A DNA stretch of 64,000 nucleotides from Pseudidiomarina marina (lineage in GTDB: Bacteria; Pseudomonadota; Gammaproteobacteria; Enterobacterales; Alteromonadaceae): positions 496,001-560,000 of the forward strand of contig NZ_PIPZ01000002.1 in the NCBI RefSeq assembly GCF_003987045.1. The letters are read 5' to 3'. Numbering within the stretch: position 1 is the first letter of the stretch; each line of letters starts with the position of its first letter. Position numbers and translations under genes: made by a program. The notes below the pieces were generated by a model. The model had not been told where the DNA came from, did not search any database, and was given only the letters and a program-made list of their open reading frames with translations. Shown piece after piece: positions 27,068 to 35,124 of the stretch.

Positions 27068-27811
27068 TTAGCCTTTCACCGAGAGCAGGCTATTGGCCTG
27101 TTGCGCTGTTTCATCGGCCGTTGAAATCACACTCATGTTCAGATCATAACGACGCTGGGTATCAATCATTGCCACCATCGCTTCAATGGTATTGACGTTG
27201 CTACCCTCTAGCGCGCCAGAAACCAACTGTGCATTTTCGTCGCGCTGTAATGCCGCGCCAACTGGTGTACGAAACCAGCCATCATCACTGCGTTGCAGCT
27301 GGTTTGGCTGATCAACACGCACCAATTTAAGCCGATCTAAAGGTACTAATTCGTTGGCATCACCGCCCATGCCGATGCCGCTAATCGTACCGTCATTACC
27401 TATGGAGACTTGTGTGCCAAGCGGCAACAATATAGGTCCGCCATCACCTAAAACCGGCATGCCATTTACTTTAAGTTGACCATTAGCATCAACCTGCAAG
27501 TCACCACGTTTGGTGTAAGCTTCGCCATCCGGCGTTTGCACTGCTAACCAGTTGGCTTGATCGAGTGCCACATCTAAATCACGCTCCGTTGTCTGAATAG
27601 CGCCCCCTGAGGTATCGAATAACCCAGTCGTGGTGACTGCCGCCACCCGCGTATCTAATGCGCCAGCACCATTTACCGGGACAGCTCGGGCTGCAGCAAG
27701 CTGCGCCCGAAAACCGGTCGTTGATGCATTACTCAAGTTATTCGTGACCACCGACTGTTCATCAAGAGTCTGGCGCGCCCCATTCATGGCCGTGTATAAA
27801 ATGGCATCCAT
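27068..27811 (-). CDS. flgF: Flagellar proximal rod protein FlgF
   Basis: Proximal rod subunit, 247 residues from ATG 27811 (a GTG one codon earlier is possible; GAGG lies upstream). Motifs are DAILYTAMNGARQTLDEQSVVTNNLSNASTTGFRAQ and the C-terminal ALEGSNVNTIEAMVAMIDTQRRYDLNM. It is located between flgE and flgG. Confidence 0.96.
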   Translation of the reverse strand: MDAILYTAMNGARQTLDEQSVVTNNLSNASTTGFRAQLAAARAVPVNGAGALDTRVAAVTTTGLFDTSGGAIQTTERDLDVALDQANWLAVQTPDGEAYTKRGDLQVDANGQLKVNGMPVLGDGGPILLPLGTQVSIGNDGTISGIGMGGDANELVPLDRLKLVRVDQPNQLQRSDDGWFRTPVGAALQRDENAQLVSGALEGSNVNTIEAMVAMIDTQRRYDLNMSVISTADETAQQANSLLSVKG

Positions 27812-27838
27812 CACTAAGCCTCTTTAGTTAGCTTTGAA

Positions 27839-29023
27839 TTACTTCAACTGCATCGTGGTTTGCAACGCTTCATCCTGAGCTTTAATGCTCTGTGCGTTTG
27901 CTTGATAATTACGCTGAGCAATAATCATCGATACTAACTCTTGAGTTAAATCAACGTTTGAAGCCTCTACTGCACCAGCCATTATCGAACCAAATTGGCC
28001 TTCGCCAGGTACTGATAAAATTGGAACGCCTGAGCCTTTGGTTTCAATCCAAGCATTACCGCCTACTGATTTCATGCTCTCAAGGCTTTTGAAATTAGCC
28101 AATGCAATGGTTCCCAAAACAACTTGTTGCTCATTTGAATAGGTACCAATGAGGTCACCATTTTCAGAAACCGCAACTTGCATCAGCGTGCCTGACATAT
28201 AGCCGTTCTGCTCCATTGATGTGAGCTCGAACTCATTGGCAAACTGGGTCGTGCCGGTAACGTCCATAGCTATGGACATATCAGCCGCACCTTCACCTGG
28301 CACAAATGTGAAGCCATCCATGCCAGTAGTACCAGTCAGTAGGCCATTCGCATCGAAGGTAAGTTGCCCAACTTCTGGCGCAACCTCGTCGCCGCGAGAC
28401 ATCCGTACTTCCCACTGGTTATCCGCAGTTTTCGTAAAATACATCATGCTTGGATGAGCGTTACCTAACGAGTCATACAAGGTCACGGAATTGGCATAGG
28501 AGTAGCTATCTGGGTTCGTGGTATCAAAAGGCACCGTCCCGCGGTCGACAAGGGCTGTGCTGGTGTCTAAGTTAAAAACACCATCAAGCTCGGTTGATGC
28601 CATCGCTGGAATGCCACCAGGTGGTACACGTAAAACCTCAGGTTGACCACCGAAGTCTGCACCTTGCGGGTAACCCGTAAGCTGAGCGCCCTGTGCATTT
28701 ACGATATAACCATTCTTATCAATACTTAATTGGCCATTCCGTGAATACTGCACTTGCCCTTGTTGCTCAAAGCGGAAGAAACCTTTACCGCTAATAGCTA
28801 AATCCATACTGCGATTGGTGGTTTCAATATTGCCTTCGCTGAAATCTTGAAAGACACCGGCAACGCGAGTACCCAAACCAACTTGAGCATTGGCATAGAT
28901 ATCTGCGAACTGAGCGCGGGCGCTCTTGAAACCAACAACCTGTGAGTTCGCAATGTTGTTACTAACGACATCGAGATTCGTGGCCGCTGCACGTAAACCT
29001 GATAATGCTTGTGAAAAACCCAT
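27839..29023 (-). CDS. flgE: Flagellar hook protein FlgE
   Basis: Hook subunit, 394 residues. The N-terminus (GFSQALSGLRAAATNLDVVSNNIANSQVVGFKSARAQFADIY) and C-terminus (AVEASNVDLTQELVSMIIAQRNYQANAQSIKAQDEALQTTMQLK) are fully conserved; the variable outer domain is of modest size, similar to E. coli FlgE (402). It follows flgD. Confidence 0.97.
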   Translation of the reverse strand: MGFSQALSGLRAAATNLDVVSNNIANSQVVGFKSARAQFADIYANAQVGLGTRVAGVFQDFSEGNIETTNRSMDLAISGKGFFRFEQQGQVQYSRNGQLSIDKNGYIVNAQGAQLTGYPQGADFGGQPEVLRVPPGGIPAMASTELDGVFNLDTSTALVDRGTVPFDTTNPDSYSYANSVTLYDSLGNAHPSMMYFTKTADNQWEVRMSRGDEVAPEVGQLTFDANGLLTGTTGMDGFTFVPGEGAADMSIAMDVTGTTQFANEFELTSMEQNGYMSGTLMQVAVSENGDLIGTYSNEQQVVLGTIALANFKSLESMKSVGGNAWIETKGSGVPILSVPGEGQFGSIMAGAVEASNVDLTQELVSMIIAQRNYQANAQSIKAQDEALQTTMQLK

Positions 29024-29034
29024 GATCGAGCTCC

Positions 29035-29712
29035 TTAGATAATTTGCCGAATGTCTTCAAGACGAACGGGTTCTAAAATACCGCCTAAATCTAATCGCGG
29101 ACCTTCTTCCGTCATACTTACCGCGATAACCTGTGCATAGTTGAAGCGCTCTGACGTGACTGGTTCGTCACCATTGGTTGCTTCAACAGTAAAGTTGTAT
29201 GAGCCGGCAGGTGCTGAAGTGCCGTCGTCCATTTTGCCGTCCCATGTAAATGATTGTGGACCCGAGCCGACTTCGCCCATATCCATGCGCCGCACCAACA
29301 TGCCACTGGCGTTGTATATATTAATTTTGACGCTTTCCGCAGGCGCGTTCAGCTCAATGCCGAATGGCGTTGCGCTACCATCAACTTCATTACCCACCAA
29401 AATCCGTTCACCCGGCACTAGTACAGCGCGACCAATTAACGCTGACGCCTGCATTGATTTAGCGGTTTCCATCTGCCCGTTGATGGTTTGCATGGTCTCG
29501 TTCAATGATTCAATGCCACTCACGGTGTTAATTTGTGCCAATTGCGAGGTCATTTCGTTATTTTCCATTGGGTTCAATGGATCTTGATTGCGCAACTGAG
29601 TCACCAACAGCGTCATAAAATTGTCTCGCATTTCTTGGCTATCTGAAGCCACTTGCGAGCTATTGGCAGTCTGATTTACACGGTTTAATACGCTTGCATC
29701 AATAGTACTCAT
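29035..29712 (-). CDS. flgD: Flagellar hook-cap protein FlgD
   Basis: Hook assembly scaffold, 225 residues. The N-terminal region (DNFMTLLVTQLRNQDPLNPMENNEMTSQLAQINTVSGIESLNETM) and the FlgD Ig-like domain (NIYNASGMLVRRMDMGEVGSGPQSFTWDGKMDDGTSAPAGSYNFTVEA) are clear. Confidence 0.97.
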   Translation of the reverse strand: MSTIDASVLNRVNQTANSSQVASDSQEMRDNFMTLLVTQLRNQDPLNPMENNEMTSQLAQINTVSGIESLNETMQTINGQMETAKSMQASALIGRAVLVPGERILVGNEVDGSATPFGIELNAPAESVKINIYNASGMLVRRMDMGEVGSGPQSFTWDGKMDDGTSAPAGSYNFTVEATNGDEPVTSERFNYAQVIAVSMTEEGPRLDLGGILEPVRLEDIRQII

Positions 29713-29722
29713 GACTTACTCC

Positions 29723-30127
29723 CTAGCCTTTTCCAATACTGAGTGTACGCATCAGTAAATCTTTACTGGTGTTCATCACTTCAACGTTGGCTTGATAAGA
29801 CCGCGAGGCAGAAATCATATTGACCATTTCAGCTACAGGGTCGACGTTTGGCATCGTTACATACCCTTGCTCATCGGCAAGCGGATGACCTGGTTGATAT
29901 TCACGGCGTGCTGGTGCTTCTGATTCCACCACTTCTTTAACTTTCACACCGCCAATGCCGCTAGCTTGCAACTGTTGCTCAAAAACAACTTGCTTGGCTT
30001 TGTAGGGTTGTCCGTCTGGACCTGCCACACTATTAGCATTCGCCATATTGCTCGCCGCCACATTCATGCGCTGTGATTGCGCGGTTAGTGCCGATCCGGA
30101 AATGTCTAAGATTGAAAAGATCGCCAT
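29723..30127 (-). CDS. flgC: Flagellar proximal rod protein FlgC
   Basis: Rod subunit, 134 residues. It contains [24 protein letters not shown] at the N-terminus and [41 protein letters not shown] at the C-terminus. It lies between flgB and flgD with gaps of about 10 nt. Confidence 0.97.
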   Translation of the reverse strand: MAIFSILDISGSALTAQSQRMNVAASNMANANSVAGPDGQPYKAKQVVFEQQLQASGIGGVKVKEVVESEAPARREYQPGHPLADEQGYVTMPNVDPVAEMVNMISASRSYQANVEVMNTSKDLLMRTLSIGKG

Positions 30128-30139
30128 AATTTCGCTTCC

Positions 30140-30544
30140 TTATTGTTCTGGTTGCATGGCTTTACGCAGGCCACTAATGCGATCATCTAAAAACTGAATA
30201 TCTGCTTGGTAACGCATCGAGTTATCTAAAAATTGTGTGCGTTCCATATCCATATCGACGGTGTTACCATCCAAGCGACTTTGTGCTGGTACTCGGTACT
30301 GCATATCAACCGTGCTGGTACTCGACGATAAAGGTAAATGGCCTGCATGCGTCGTAGCTAATTTAACCGCGCCGTGTTGCTGCGCTGTCGCTCGCTTGAG
30401 CTCTTGCGAAAAATCAAAGTCACGCGCTTTAAAGTTCGGCGTGTCCGCATTGGCAATATTGCCTGCCAAGGTTTCTTGTCGCTGTTGTCGCAACGCCAAC
30501 GCCTGTTGTTGAAATTGCAACGCACTGGTTAACTTGTCGATCAT
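30140..30544 (-). CDS. flgB: Flagellar proximal rod protein FlgB
   Basis: First gene of the flgBCDEFGHIJ string, 134 residues. A 70-codon upstream extension is open, but ATG 30544 (IDKLTSALQFQQQALALRQQR) is preceded by AGGAGG at 9 nt and fits the family length. The rod motif LAGNIANADTPNFKARDFDF and the C-terminal MDMERTQFLDNSMRYQADIQFL are present. It is divergent from flgA over a 155-nt promoter region. Confidence 0.97.
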   Translation of the reverse strand: MIDKLTSALQFQQQALALRQQRQETLAGNIANADTPNFKARDFDFSQELKRATAQQHGAVKLATTHAGHLPLSSSTSTVDMQYRVPAQSRLDGNTVDMDMERTQFLDNSMRYQADIQFLDDRISGLRKAMQPEQ

Positions 30545-30699
30545 CGTGCAGACCCTCCTGTTCACGTTGCAGAGTACTGCGACTTGTGTAAAGGCAAAGC
30601 AAAGAATAAGCGGTTTTTTTACCCCCAATTCTGAAGATTCCAATTGATAGAACTGTCTATAATTCGAACTGTTGTTTATTAATGTGAAGGAGAGCGTTC

Positions 30700-31416
30700 G
30701 TGCCGAACAGATTATGGAGCACTTTATCTGTGTGCATGCTGGCGTGGGCAACAACCTCTTTCGCCGCCTCTATTTCAGGGCAAACACTCTGGCACCAAGC
30801 TATTGCCGATCTCGTTCAAAAACATTTGCCACCAACGACAACAAAACATTCGTTTCACCTCATCACGCCAGACGTTGCTTTACAGTCATTCGAAAACTGC
30901 AAAAACGTGGCTGCAAGTTTCACCCGAGAACCGCAACGACTAGCGGGACGCACAATGGTCGAACTACGTTGCAACGATGCAAATCGACAAAACCCGTTAT
31001 TTGTTCAAATTGATGTTGCAGTAACTGGAGAGTATTTGGTGGTAGCGCGAGATCTTGCTAGCAATCATACTTTGTCGCGCCAAGACATTACGATAAAGCA
31101 GGGTGACTTAAGCCAATTGCCACGGCACGCGTTACTGGCGACTTCAGCAGAAATAAGTCGTGTTGTTGGGCAGCAATTGCGCCGCTCATTAACCCGACAT
31201 AGTGTCCTGCAGGAGAACCTCCTAACTCGACCAAACGTGGTCAATTATGGTGATGAGCTGATCATTGAGGCGAAGGGAAGCGGCTTTCAAATAACGCGAA
31301 CGGGAGAGGCCATGGATACTGGCTCAATTGGTGATATAATTCGTGTTCGTTTAAATAACAAACAATTATTGCGTGTGGAAATAACCGCAGCCGGCCGTGC
31401 AAAGCCAGCACAGTAA
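30700..31416 (+). CDS. flgA: Flagellar P-ring assembly chaperone FlgA
   Basis: Periplasmic chaperone for FlgI. The 238 residues have a signal peptide (LWSTLSVCMLAWATTSFAA), a variable N-terminal domain and a SAF-type C-terminal domain (VVARDLASNHTLSRQDITIKQGDLSQLP, GDELIIEAKGSGFQITRTGEAMDTGSIGDIIRVRL). The start is GTG with AAGGAGAG upstream; the family motifs only fit this frame. A TATAAT hexamer at about 30657-30662 may be its -10 element. Confidence 0.95.
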   Translation: MPNRLWSTLSVCMLAWATTSFAASISGQTLWHQAIADLVQKHLPPTTTKHSFHLITPDVALQSFENCKNVAASFTREPQRLAGRTMVELRCNDANRQNPLFVQIDVAVTGEYLVVARDLASNHTLSRQDITIKQGDLSQLPRHALLATSAEISRVVGQQLRRSLTRHSVLQENLLTRPNVVNYGDELIIEAKGSGFQITRTGEAMDTGSIGDIIRVRLNNKQLLRVEITAAGRAKPAQ

Positions 31417-31440
31417 CTGTTAAAACTGTGCAAATAAATT

Positions 31441-31467
31441 TAAAGAAATTGGCGTTCGTGCCGATAA
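31441..31467 (+). promoter_or_regulatory. Sigma-28 (FliA) promoter for flgMN
   Basis: TAAAGAAA, 11 nt, GCCGATAA (5/8 and 8/8, exact spacing), 38 nt upstream of the flgM start. FliA-driven flgM gives the usual feedback in which the sigma factor raises its own inhibitor. Confidence 0.82.
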
Positions 31468-31504
31468 CTGAACTAGCAACGCCAATAATAGCGAGGGATT
31501 TCCC

Positions 31505-31777
31505 GTGAAAATCAATGGTTATCAACCACCTAACAGCGTAACCCAATCAGAGTCTAGCCGTTCACAAGCGGCACAAAAATCTGATAAAACAAACGCTGGT
31601 GAGGCGAAACAAGCCGAAGTAGTTACCCACTTGAGTCAACTGCCGCAAGATGCGTCTCAGGACGTTAACATGGCACGCGTTGAAGAACTGCGCGAAGCGA
31701 TTCGCGATGGGAAACTGAACATGAATACCGACAATATTGCCGAAGCATTATTGAAAAGCCTAACTGATGGTGTTTAA
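31505..31777 (+). CDS. flgM: Anti-sigma-28 factor FlgM
   Basis: Inhibitor of FliA that is exported once the hook is complete. The 90 residues begin MKINGYQPPNSVTQSESS (GTG start) and have the sigma-binding C-terminal helices (QDVNMARVEELREAIRDGKLNMNTDNIAEALLKSL). The disordered, Ser/Lys/Ala-rich N-terminus is typical. It is followed 6 nt later by flgN. Confidence 0.96.
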   Translation: MKINGYQPPNSVTQSESSRSQAAQKSDKTNAGEAKQAEVVTHLSQLPQDASQDVNMARVEELREAIRDGKLNMNTDNIAEALLKSLTDGV

Positions 31778-31783
31778 GCCGTT

Positions 31784-32242
31784 ATGAGTTTACGTCAACA
31801 TTTAACCGAACAAGTTGAGCGTTTAGGGCAACTGCAAGCATTGCTTGAACAGGAGCAGCGACTACTTGGCGACGGGAAAATTGATGGCGAGAAACTTAAA
31901 TCGTTAGCTGAACAAAAACACGTCATTCAACAAAACATCGAATCAAGTGAAAGCAAGCGTCGCGCAGCGCAGCAAAAACTTGGGTTTAGTAATGACGCCG
32001 CAGGCGCTCGAAAGGCGGCAGAGCAAGCGAGTTGCACTGATATTTGGCAACAGTTATTAGAGCGTACGCAAAGAATTGCGCAACTGAATAGCCTCAATGG
32101 CGAACTCATTCAACACCGTTTGCATCACAATCAGCAGATGCTCAACATTCTTCGTGATGCGGCTGGCTCGGGCAGCGCAGCAATGTATGGCGCCGATGGT
32201 AGTCAAGAATCTACGCCTCAGCGCCTAAATTCAAAAGCTTAA
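31784..32242 (+). CDS. flgN: Flagellar export chaperone FlgN
   Basis: Chaperone for FlgK and FlgL. The 152-residue helical protein (LTEQVERLGQLQALLEQEQRLLGDGKIDGEKLKSLAEQKHVIQQNIE) and the C-terminal LNGELIQHRLHHNQQMLNIL match the FlgN pattern. It directly abuts the convergent nuclease gene, with no intergenic base and no visible terminator. Confidence 0.93.
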   Translation: MSLRQHLTEQVERLGQLQALLEQEQRLLGDGKIDGEKLKSLAEQKHVIQQNIESSESKRRAAQQKLGFSNDAAGARKAAEQASCTDIWQQLLERTQRIAQLNSLNGELIQHRLHHNQQMLNILRDAAGSGSAAMYGADGSQESTPQRLNSKA

Positions 32243-33058
32243 TTACTTTTCCGCTTTATTGTTAGCGAACAATCCATCCAAAATTGCAGCCAATCGCTGC
32301 GCACCTTGTTGCATGCGCTGCTCTAATAACGGCTCCCATTGCGCGGTGTAATCTTCGCCCAAATCTTGGCCTTCACGGTAGTTTGAATAGATACGGCGGG
32401 TAATCGCCGCTGATTCATTCGCCCACTTTAACGTTTTTTCTCCAGTGATTGTTATTGGCGATTCTGCAACTAAGCCATCAATAAGTTGCTTCGCTTTAGC
32501 AAAAGTATCTTCACCACCGCGACGAAGTAGCATGTCAGTATCCCACAAACGGTGTAAATTGGTTGGTTGATCAAAGTACGTTAAACGTGCACGGTTACCG
32601 CCTAAATCATCGGCGAAGCTAACGTGCATGGGTTGATGCAAGTCACCGATAAAATGCGCCAAAAACGCGAGTGCTTGCCAATCTTCCGGGTCGTGCTTCA
32701 GCACATCATAATGATGCTGTATAGCAGTTAGAATACAGCCGCCTTGAACTGGGCAATCATCTTCGCGCACTTTGGCTGCCGATCTTGGAAAGTTCACATA
32801 GTGGTGTGGTTTTGCCCAATCCCATTTTTTATCACTTTTGATGTCATCAGCCCAGCTACAGAAACTACCAAAATTGTCGTAGTTCGAGTGTTGTGCAACA
32901 AGAGCATCTATATGTTGTCGAGTTTGTGGCTGGGCGAGCTGATAGGCCGCTTCGCAAAATGCGCTATGCCCATGTTTACCATAAGCCATTGCTGTTGATG
33001 GCATCGCTGCAATGAATACACTGACCATCACTGCACCCAAAAATTTGAAGTACATCAT
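32243..33058 (-). CDS. S1/P1-family nuclease (secreted)
   Basis: Zinc-dependent nuclease/3'-nucleotidase of the S1/P1 family, probably periplasmic or secreted. The 271 residues have a signal peptide ending PSTAMA; the mature chain starts YGKHGH, where the family usually starts WGxxGH, so the first zinc-ligand residue is Tyr rather than Trp if cleavage is as predicted. Other zinc ligands are visible: FGSFCSWADDIK, PHHYVNFP, LAFLAHFIGDLHQPMHVSFADDLGGN and NLHRLWDTDML. It likely scavenges phosphate or nucleosides. It is convergent with flgN and 15 nt from the sugar dehydrogenase gene. Confidence 0.92.
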   Translation of the reverse strand: MMYFKFLGAVMVSVFIAAMPSTAMAYGKHGHSAFCEAAYQLAQPQTRQHIDALVAQHSNYDNFGSFCSWADDIKSDKKWDWAKPHHYVNFPRSAAKVREDDCPVQGGCILTAIQHHYDVLKHDPEDWQALAFLAHFIGDLHQPMHVSFADDLGGNRARLTYFDQPTNLHRLWDTDMLLRRGGEDTFAKAKQLIDGLVAESPITITGEKTLKWANESAAITRRIYSNYREGQDLGEDYTAQWEPLLEQRMQQGAQRLAAILDGLFANNKAEK

Positions 33059-33073
33059 AAGTTTGTTGCTTCC

Positions 33074-34147
33074 TTAATCTTCAAAAAAAACTTCTAGTAG
33101 TTGTCCTTCAGCGCTGTCGGTAAGTACTAAAATTCGTCCCGAAGGTGCCACATAAACCGCCCGCAAGCGCGCATTAATATCTTGTAGATATTCGCCTTCC
33201 AACTGCCACTGATCATCGACAAGACGTAATCTCTGCAGCCGCTTTCCGGCTAAATGCGTCACCAACAAATCACCTTTGTACAATGCGAGTCCTGCTGGCG
33301 CCAGTGATGGTGTCCATAGATACAGTGGCGGTTTAACACCCGGCAATTCACGAAACGGCGAAACCTTTGCACCGGTATAATCAATACCAAACGTAGCAAT
33401 CGGCCAGCCATAATTCCCGCCCTTTACAATTTTATTTAACTCGTCACCGCCTTTAGGCCCATGTTCATGCTGCCAAATGGCATCGCGCGCGGCATCGTAA
33501 ATCAGCCCCTGCACATTGCGATGCCCATAGCTAAATATTTCTGGGGCCTGAGAGTGGTTGAATGGGTTGTCATCAGGCGCTTCACCATTGCGGGTGACGC
33601 GAACAATTTTACCGAGGTGATTATCTAATTTTTGCGCCTGCTCGCGATACACAAAACCATCGCCTAGCGCTATTAATAAGGTTGCGTCAGGCAGCCAAGT
33701 CATTCGAGCGCCATAGTGCGCGGCACCTTCCTTTTTAGGTAGCGCCGTAAAGATATTTTGCGTATTTAGAAGACTGTACGGCGGTTGAGGACTCAATATT
33801 CCACGCACCACGCAGGTATTATTGGCACGCTCAGTACCACACGAATAGCTCAGCACTAGTTCTCGAGTCGTCATAAAATCTGGCGCTAACAACACTTCAA
33901 ACAATCCGGCTTGCGCTGCAACATAGAGATCAGGCAGATCGAGTTCCACTGTACGCTTGTTACCAGATTCACTGATAAATACAAGCTGACCCGAACGTTC
34001 GGTCACCAAAAATCCGCCTTCAGGTAATTCGGCAACAGACCAGGGAAAGTTTAATTTTTCAGCCAAAATTTCCGTGCGTAGCGTGGCTGCTTGCGTTACT
34101 GCGCTTGTCGCAATCAGTAAAACTAAACCCATCATGAGTCGTTTCAT
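33074..34147 (-). CDS. PQQ-dependent sugar dehydrogenase (GSDH/YliI-like)
   Basis: Periplasmic soluble aldose dehydrogenase of the six-bladed GSDH family. 357 residues with a signal peptide (MKRLMMGLVLLIATSAVTQA) and typical segments EKLNFPWSVAELPEGGFLVTERSG, WLPDATLLIALGDG, FSYGHRNVQGLIYD, IWQHEHGPKGGDELNKIVKGGNYGWP and WTPSLAPAGLALY. Family members oxidise aldoses with PQQ; whether this organism makes PQQ is not visible here. Its start overlaps the stop of the upstream membrane-protein gene by 4 nt. Confidence 0.92.
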   Translation of the reverse strand: MKRLMMGLVLLIATSAVTQAATLRTEILAEKLNFPWSVAELPEGGFLVTERSGQLVFISESGNKRTVELDLPDLYVAAQAGLFEVLLAPDFMTTRELVLSYSCGTERANNTCVVRGILSPQPPYSLLNTQNIFTALPKKEGAAHYGARMTWLPDATLLIALGDGFVYREQAQKLDNHLGKIVRVTRNGEAPDDNPFNHSQAPEIFSYGHRNVQGLIYDAARDAIWQHEHGPKGGDELNKIVKGGNYGWPIATFGIDYTGAKVSPFRELPGVKPPLYLWTPSLAPAGLALYKGDLLVTHLAGKRLQRLRLVDDQWQLEGEYLQDINARLRAVYVAPSGRILVLTDSAEGQLLEVFFED

Positions 34148-34605
34148 CGCGGCAACTCCTCGGCAAGTTCACGTGGTTGTGGATGCCATAATCTATCGAA
34201 AATCCAACCCGCAAAAGCACCGGTTGCACTCATCAACAAGAATCCGAGTAATGTCCGATTGGCTGCTATTAACGTCGGCATTGGCGCCAGACTATCGACG
34301 ACAATGAAAGCACAAGCAAGGCCAACACCGCCACCAACAATAAACCAAATACGTTCAAATTTAGGCAAGAAATGACTGAGTCCACGCGCAACAATAAACG
34401 CAATCAATAAAGTTGGCGTTAAGATAAGCGCAATGACGGGTCCAAAATGAAGTAGATCATGAAGAATCGTCTCCATTCGGGTCGACATTTCAATATCGAC
34501 CGACAGCGCGGTTAGCTCGGCAAGATTAAACTGGGTTTGAATGACAGTGCCGACCAAAGCAGCACCAACTACAGCACATAGAAAAGCGATAAACATGCGC
34601 ACCAT
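34144..34605 (-). CDS. Uncharacterised four-helix membrane protein
   Basis: I do not recognise a named family. The 153 residues have four hydrophobic segments: residues about 4-24 (FIAFLCAVVGAALVGTVI), 52-73 (FGPVIALILTPTLLIAFIVA), 86-106 (IWFIVGGGVGLACAFIVV) and 119-138 (LLGFLLMSATGAFAGWIF). It ends in a short cytoplasmic tail. The 3' end overlaps the sugar dehydrogenase start by 4 nt, implying co-translation. Confidence 0.8.
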   Translation of the reverse strand: MVRMFIAFLCAVVGAALVGTVIQTQFNLAELTALSVDIEMSTRMETILHDLLHFGPVIALILTPTLLIAFIVARGLSHFLPKFERIWFIVGGGVGLACAFIVVDSLAPMPTLIAANRTLLGFLLMSATGAFAGWIFDRLWHPQPRELAEELPR

Positions 34606-34620
34606 GGCATGCCTCCTGAC

Positions 34621-35118
34621 TTAGAAGCGAACTTCCAGCCACTCGTCTTTTTGCTGGAATGTCACGCTTTGAATGGGTCCAAGACCTTCAACATTAACCA
34701 AATTTTGCTGATTTGGCCAAATATCATGCAACGCTTTGTGGCGAATCCGTAAGCCGTCTAGACCGTCTACAATAGGTGTTTCTTGATAAATCCAAAAGTT
34801 ATTTCCATCAATTTCATAACCAACTTCGCTTAATTCAAGCGTGTCGCCTGTTAAAGTTTGAAGCCCAAAGCGCTCAATTACATAAGCGCTGAATTGCGCT
34901 TGAGTGCGCTTGAGTTGATGGATATCCGCTTTCTTATCAAATAATTGTTTTACAGCATGTTCAGCATCGTGCAGAAAAAATCGATGCAGCACCTCGATAT
35001 GGCCGGTGCGCTCATTAAATAAAACCGTTGTACTTGCAGTGTGCAGTTGATGAGCGCTGGTCGCGCTCATCAACCCTATTGCAATCACACTCAACAATGC
35101 TAAAAACAACTGACGCAT
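34621..35118 (-). CDS. Secreted DUF6702-like protein
   Basis: 165 residues with a signal peptide (LFLALLSVIAIGLMSATSA) and a mature domain beginning HQLHTASTTVLFNERTGHIEVLHRFFLHDAEHAV, which resembles the DUF6702 family. Function is unknown. It lies 6 nt after the M1 metallopeptidase gene; this pairing recurs in marine bacteria in my recollection, suggesting a functional link with the peptidase. Confidence 0.75.
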   Translation of the reverse strand: MRQLFLALLSVIAIGLMSATSAHQLHTASTTVLFNERTGHIEVLHRFFLHDAEHAVKQLFDKKADIHQLKRTQAQFSAYVIERFGLQTLTGDTLELSEVGYEIDGNNFWIYQETPIVDGLDGLRIRHKALHDIWPNQQNLVNVEGLGPIQSVTFQQKDEWLEVRF

Positions 35119-35124
35119 TGTTGA

